Shown here: positions 61,546-64,000 of the stretch, piece by piece
How positions within the stretch are numbered: the stretch's first letter is position 1
Layout of the letters: each line of letters opens with the position of its first letter
Origin: Verrucomicrobiales bacterium
GTDB taxonomy: Bacteria > Verrucomicrobiota > Verrucomicrobiia > Limisphaerales > CANJXF01
Assembly: GCA_947478865.1 (NCBI GenBank)
Contig: CANJXF010000011.1
Location: forward strand, 1-64,000
Direction of reading: 5' to 3'
Length of the DNA stretch: 64,000 nucleotides
Position numbers and translations under genes: made by a program
The notes under the pieces: model-generated
Seen by the model: the letters and a program-made list of their open reading frames with translations, nothing else
Told to the model about the DNA's origin: nothing
The model's database searches: none

Positions 61546-62580
61546 ATGAAACGTAAGAATCACAAACAATTTTCCGCCACCATTTTCCTTCTCGCGCTCT
61601 TCGCTATGACGAGCATTACGTTCGCCGCGCCGGTGAAGATTCGACTCGGCACGCTCGCCCCGAACGGTTCGTCCTATTACAAGCACCTTCAAGCCATGGG
61701 CGAGAAATGGAAACAAACGCCCGGCGGTGGCGTGTCGCTCACCATTTATCCCGACGGCACGATGGGCAGCGAAGCCGACATGGTCCGCCGCATGAAGCTG
61801 GGGCAGCTCCAGGCGGGCATGGTCACGACCACCGGGCTTTCGGAAATCGAGCCTGCCGTGGCCGGCTTGCAAAGCATGCCGATGGCCTTCCGCACGCTGG
61901 AAGAGGTTGATTACGTAGGCGAAAAACTGCAGCCGATCCTGGAAAAGCGGCTCGCGGAAAAAGGTTTCGTCGTGCTGTTTTGGTCGGACACCGGCTGGGT
62001 TCGTTTCTTTTCCAAACAGCCGGTGGTCAGCCCGGATGATCTGAAGAAAACAAAACTATTCGTCGCTGCCAATCGGCCGAGCGAAGAAAACATTTATCGA
62101 TCAGCCGGATGCAATCCGGTGCCGCTCGAAGTCACCGACATTTTGCCGAATCTGCAAACCGGCTTGATCAATGCCGTCCCCTTGCCACCGAGCATCGCGT
62201 TGGCCATTCAAGTCGATAACGCCGCGCCCAACATGCTCGACCTGAATTGGGTTCCGCTTGTCGGCGCCGCCATCGTCACGAAAAAAACCTGGGATTCCAT
62301 TCCGCCGGAGGGACGGGACGCCCTGCGCAAAGCGGCGGTGGAAGCAGGAAAATTAATCAAGGCTGACGGCCGCCGCGAAGGGATGGAATCGGTTGAGGCC
62401 ATGCGCAAACGCGGATTGAAAGTAAACCTGATCACTCCGGCGATCGAAGCCCAGTGGTTGCAAATCGCGGAATCGGTTTACCCGAAAATTCGCGGAATCA
62501 CCGTTCCCACCGATATTTTTGACGAGGTGATGGGCCAGTTGAAGACCTTCCGCGGGACGCAGGCAGGAGCAAAGAAGTGA
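61546..62580 (+). CDS. dctP: TRAP transporter substrate-binding protein (DctP family)
   Basis: 344 residues from MKRKNHKQF, with a signal peptide ending near TFAA. Mature protein: IRLGTLAPNGSSYYKHLQAMGEKW, YPDGTMGSEADMVRRMKLGQLQAGM, VLFWSDTGWVRFFSKQPV, and the lobe-2 Arg/Asn ligand region FVAANRPSEENIYRSAGCNPVPL. Periplasmic receptor for a carboxylate or related solute. The ligand-clamping Arg seen in DctP is not unambiguous here, so the substrate is open. Overlaps the permease gene by 4 bases (GTGA). Confidence 0.92.
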   Translation: MKRKNHKQFSATIFLLALFAMTSITFAAPVKIRLGTLAPNGSSYYKHLQAMGEKWKQTPGGGVSLTIYPDGTMGSEADMVRRMKLGQLQAGMVTTTGLSEIEPAVAGLQSMPMAFRTLEEVDYVGEKLQPILEKRLAEKGFVVLFWSDTGWVRFFSKQPVVSPDDLKKTKLFVAANRPSEENIYRSAGCNPVPLEVTDILPNLQTGLINAVPLPPSIALAIQVDNAAPNMLDLNWVPLVGAAIVTKKTWDSIPPEGRDALRKAAVEAGKLIKADGRREGMESVEAMRKRGLKVNLITPAIEAQWLQIAESVYPKIRGITVPTDIFDEVMGQLKTFRGTQAGAKK

Positions 62581-64000
62581 GCAGCGACGTCTGCCTGGAT
62601 CCCGCCGCAGCCCTTCACCCGAGCGAGGAACTCTCCGGCTGGCGGCGCTGGATTCGTGATGGCGAAAATCTCGTCATTGCGATCGCGCTCGCCATCCTGA
62701 TGCTGCTGCCGCTGGTGGAAATTTTTCTGCGCAAATCATTTCACAGCGGGCTGACCGGCTCGACGGCATTCCAACAACATCTGGTTCTCATCATCGGTTT
62801 GCTCGGCGGAATGTTTGCCGCGCGCGACGGCCGTTTGCTGGCCCTTTCCACTTTGACGAATTTCCTGCGCGGTGGCTGGCAGACGTTTGCCCGAATCTTC
62901 AGCAGCGCGTTCGCCGCAGGTGTCACCGTTTTCCTTTGCCTCGCGGCCATTCAGCTGGTCCAGTCCGAGCGCCAAGGCGGAAAAATCCTCGCCTACGGAA
63001 TTCCGGTCTGGGCAATTCAACTAATCATGCCAATCGGCTTTTGCATTATCGCCGCACGCTTAATCCGGCATTCATCCGACGCCTGGCGCGGTCGCATCGT
63101 CACCCTCCTGCTTGCCGCAGGAATGGTCTGGATTGGATTTCATCCGCCGCTTGCGCCCGATAAATTAGTTGTGCCCGGGCTGATCACGTTGCTCATTGCC
63201 GTGGTTTTGGGCGCGCCCATTTTCGTGATGCTCGGCGGTGCTGCCCTGATATTATTCTGGGGCGAAGATCTCCCGATCGCGTCGATTTCCCTGACCCATT
63301 ATTCGATGGTGACCAATCCCACGCTGCCCACGGTGCCGCTGTTCACGCTGGCGGGATATTTCCTGGCGGAAGGTGGAGCCTCGAAACGCTTGATCCGCGT
63401 TTTCCAGGCGTTACTCGGTTCGATGCGCGGCGGTCCAGCCATCGTCACGGTGTTGCTCTGTGCGTTTTTCACTTCGTTCACCGGTGCATCGGGCGTGACG
63501 ATTCTCGCGCTCGGCGGCCTGCTCATGCCAGTGCTGATGGGCGCGGGCTATTCCGAACGCTCCACGCTCGGCCTGCTCACCGGCTCGGGTGGACTTGGTT
63601 TGCTTTTCCCGCCTTCGCTGCCGCTGATTCTGTATGCGATCGTCGCCAGCTCGAATTCCAAAGGCTCCGGCGTGACGATTGAAAAAATGTTCCTGGGCGG
63701 CCTCGGGCCTGCCTTGCTGCTGGTTGGAATGTCGATCTGGCTCGGAGTTCGGCTTGGGCCAAAAGCGCAGACGGACAACCGCCCTAAGTTTGATCGGGCT
63801 GAAGCCTGGCGCGCGCTCATGGCGGCGAAGTGGGAATTGCTCCTGCCCATCGTGGCGCTGGTCGCCTTGTTCGGCGGATTCGCCACCCCGGTGGAAGCTG
63901 CGGCAGTCACGGCGTTCTACGCCTTTGTCGTCGAGACCTTCGTTTATCGCGACTTCAAAAAGCCCGGAGACATTCCCCGCGTCATGGCAGAATGCGGCGT
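62577..64000 (+). CDS. TRAP transporter fused permease DctQM (partial, runs off right edge)
   Basis: Not in the track because it is open at the window end. The GTG at 62577 overlaps the dctP stop and gives a continuous frame of 474 codons. Residues ~30-190 are the small DctQ-type subunit (four helices, VEIFLRKSFHSG, MFAARDGRLLAL). From ~200 onward it is the DctM subunit: VVLGAPIFVMLGGAALILFW, PTLPTVPLFTLAGYFLAEGG, FTSFTGASGVTILALGGLLMPVL and GLLTGSGGLGLLFPPSLPLILYA, followed by ATPVEAAAVTAFYAF. The Q-M fusion matches TRAP systems that carry TatT. The missing 3' end should hold the last few helices. Confidence 0.92.
   Translation, partial: MSSDVCLDPAAALHPSEELSGWRRWIRDGENLVIAIALAILMLLPLVEIFLRKSFHSGLTGSTAFQQHLVLIIGLLGGMFAARDGRLLALSTLTNFLRGGWQTFARIFSSAFAAGVTVFLCLAAIQLVQSERQGGKILAYGIPVWAIQLIMPIGFCIIAARLIRHSSDAWRGRIVTLLLAAGMVWIGFHPPLAPDKLVVPGLITLLIAVVLGAPIFVMLGGAALILFWGEDLPIASISLTHYSMVTNPTLPTVPLFTLAGYFLAEGGASKRLIRVFQALLGSMRGGPAIVTVLLCAFFTSFTGASGVTILALGGLLMPVLMGAGYSERSTLGLLTGSGGLGLLFPPSLPLILYAIVASSNSKGSGVTIEKMFLGGLGPALLLVGMSIWLGVRLGPKAQTDNRPKFDRAEAWRALMAAKWELLLPIVALVALFGGFATPVEAAAVTAFYAFVVETFVYRDFKKPGDIPRVMAECG

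Overview
The window looks like a chromosomal stretch of a mesophilic member of the Verrucomicrobiota, probably a Pedosphaera/Limisphaerales-type soil or freshwater lineage. This is inferred from gene content: a DUF1553/DUF1501 pair, large secreted Ig/LamG proteins, a sulfatase next to sugar-type transporters, DctQM-fused TRAP genes, TAT-exported proteins and many short verrucomicrobial-style proteins. No rRNA or tRNA gene was found, so the placement is tentative. Most genes are ordinary housekeeping or secreted-protein genes, arranged in short operons that often diverge or converge.

Layout. 1-0.8 kb: C-terminal core of an Rhs protein whose 5' part is missing, then gene-free DNA with a small palindrome. 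0.8-5.6 kb: 1-Cys peroxiredoxin, small membrane protein, LarE, YggU, a lipoprotein/membrane protein pair and a TatD nuclease. 5.6-17.4 kb: a secreted multi-Ig protein, a xylose-isomerase-like enzyme, a basic Ala/Lys-rich protein, a divergent SSS/MFS transporter pair followed by a sulfatase (likely sulfated-glycan use), a YhiN flavoprotein and a Tyr/Gly-rich secreted protein. 17.5-21.2 kb: an activated-methyl-cycle module, metK-ahcY, divergent from an ArsR-methyltransferase regulator resembling SahR. 21.3-27.8 kb: a secreted esterase, an Ig/LamG/cadherin-like surface protein, IspD and a fatty-acid desaturase. 27.8-30.8 kb: a peroxide-response module, oxyR divergent from katA plus an ankyrin gene, with a near-consensus OxyR site between them.

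32.3-36.6 kb is the accessory region. It holds a truncated VOC gene, a 42-bp tandem repeat, a REPIN-like hairpin, and four short hypothetical genes that all lie on the minus strand. Those genes are separated by repeats with integron attC signatures: GCCTAAC overlapping the stop codons, GTTAAGC or GTTAGGC just before the starts, and an inner hairpin. The repeats also carry decayed starts of IS110-family transposases. I read this as a small cassette array without an integrase (CALIN-like), with attC sites invaded by IS110/IS1111-type elements. It is the most unusual part of the window.

36.6-51.3 kb: a phosphodiesterase-like exported enzyme, DUF1501/DUF1553, pabB, infA, a Gly-rich RRM protein, a ferritin-like protein, nadC, an ECF sigma cluster and an AEC transporter. 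51.4-55.9 kb: a haem biosynthesis operon (ccsA/hemX-hemA-hemC-cobA/hemD). 55.9-60.4 kb: two subtilase-family proteins, one fused to an STN-like domain and one lacking the usual catalytic Asp, flanking a SpoU-type rRNA methyltransferase. 60.5-64 kb: a TRAP transporter operon (TatT-DctP-DctQM) running off the right edge.
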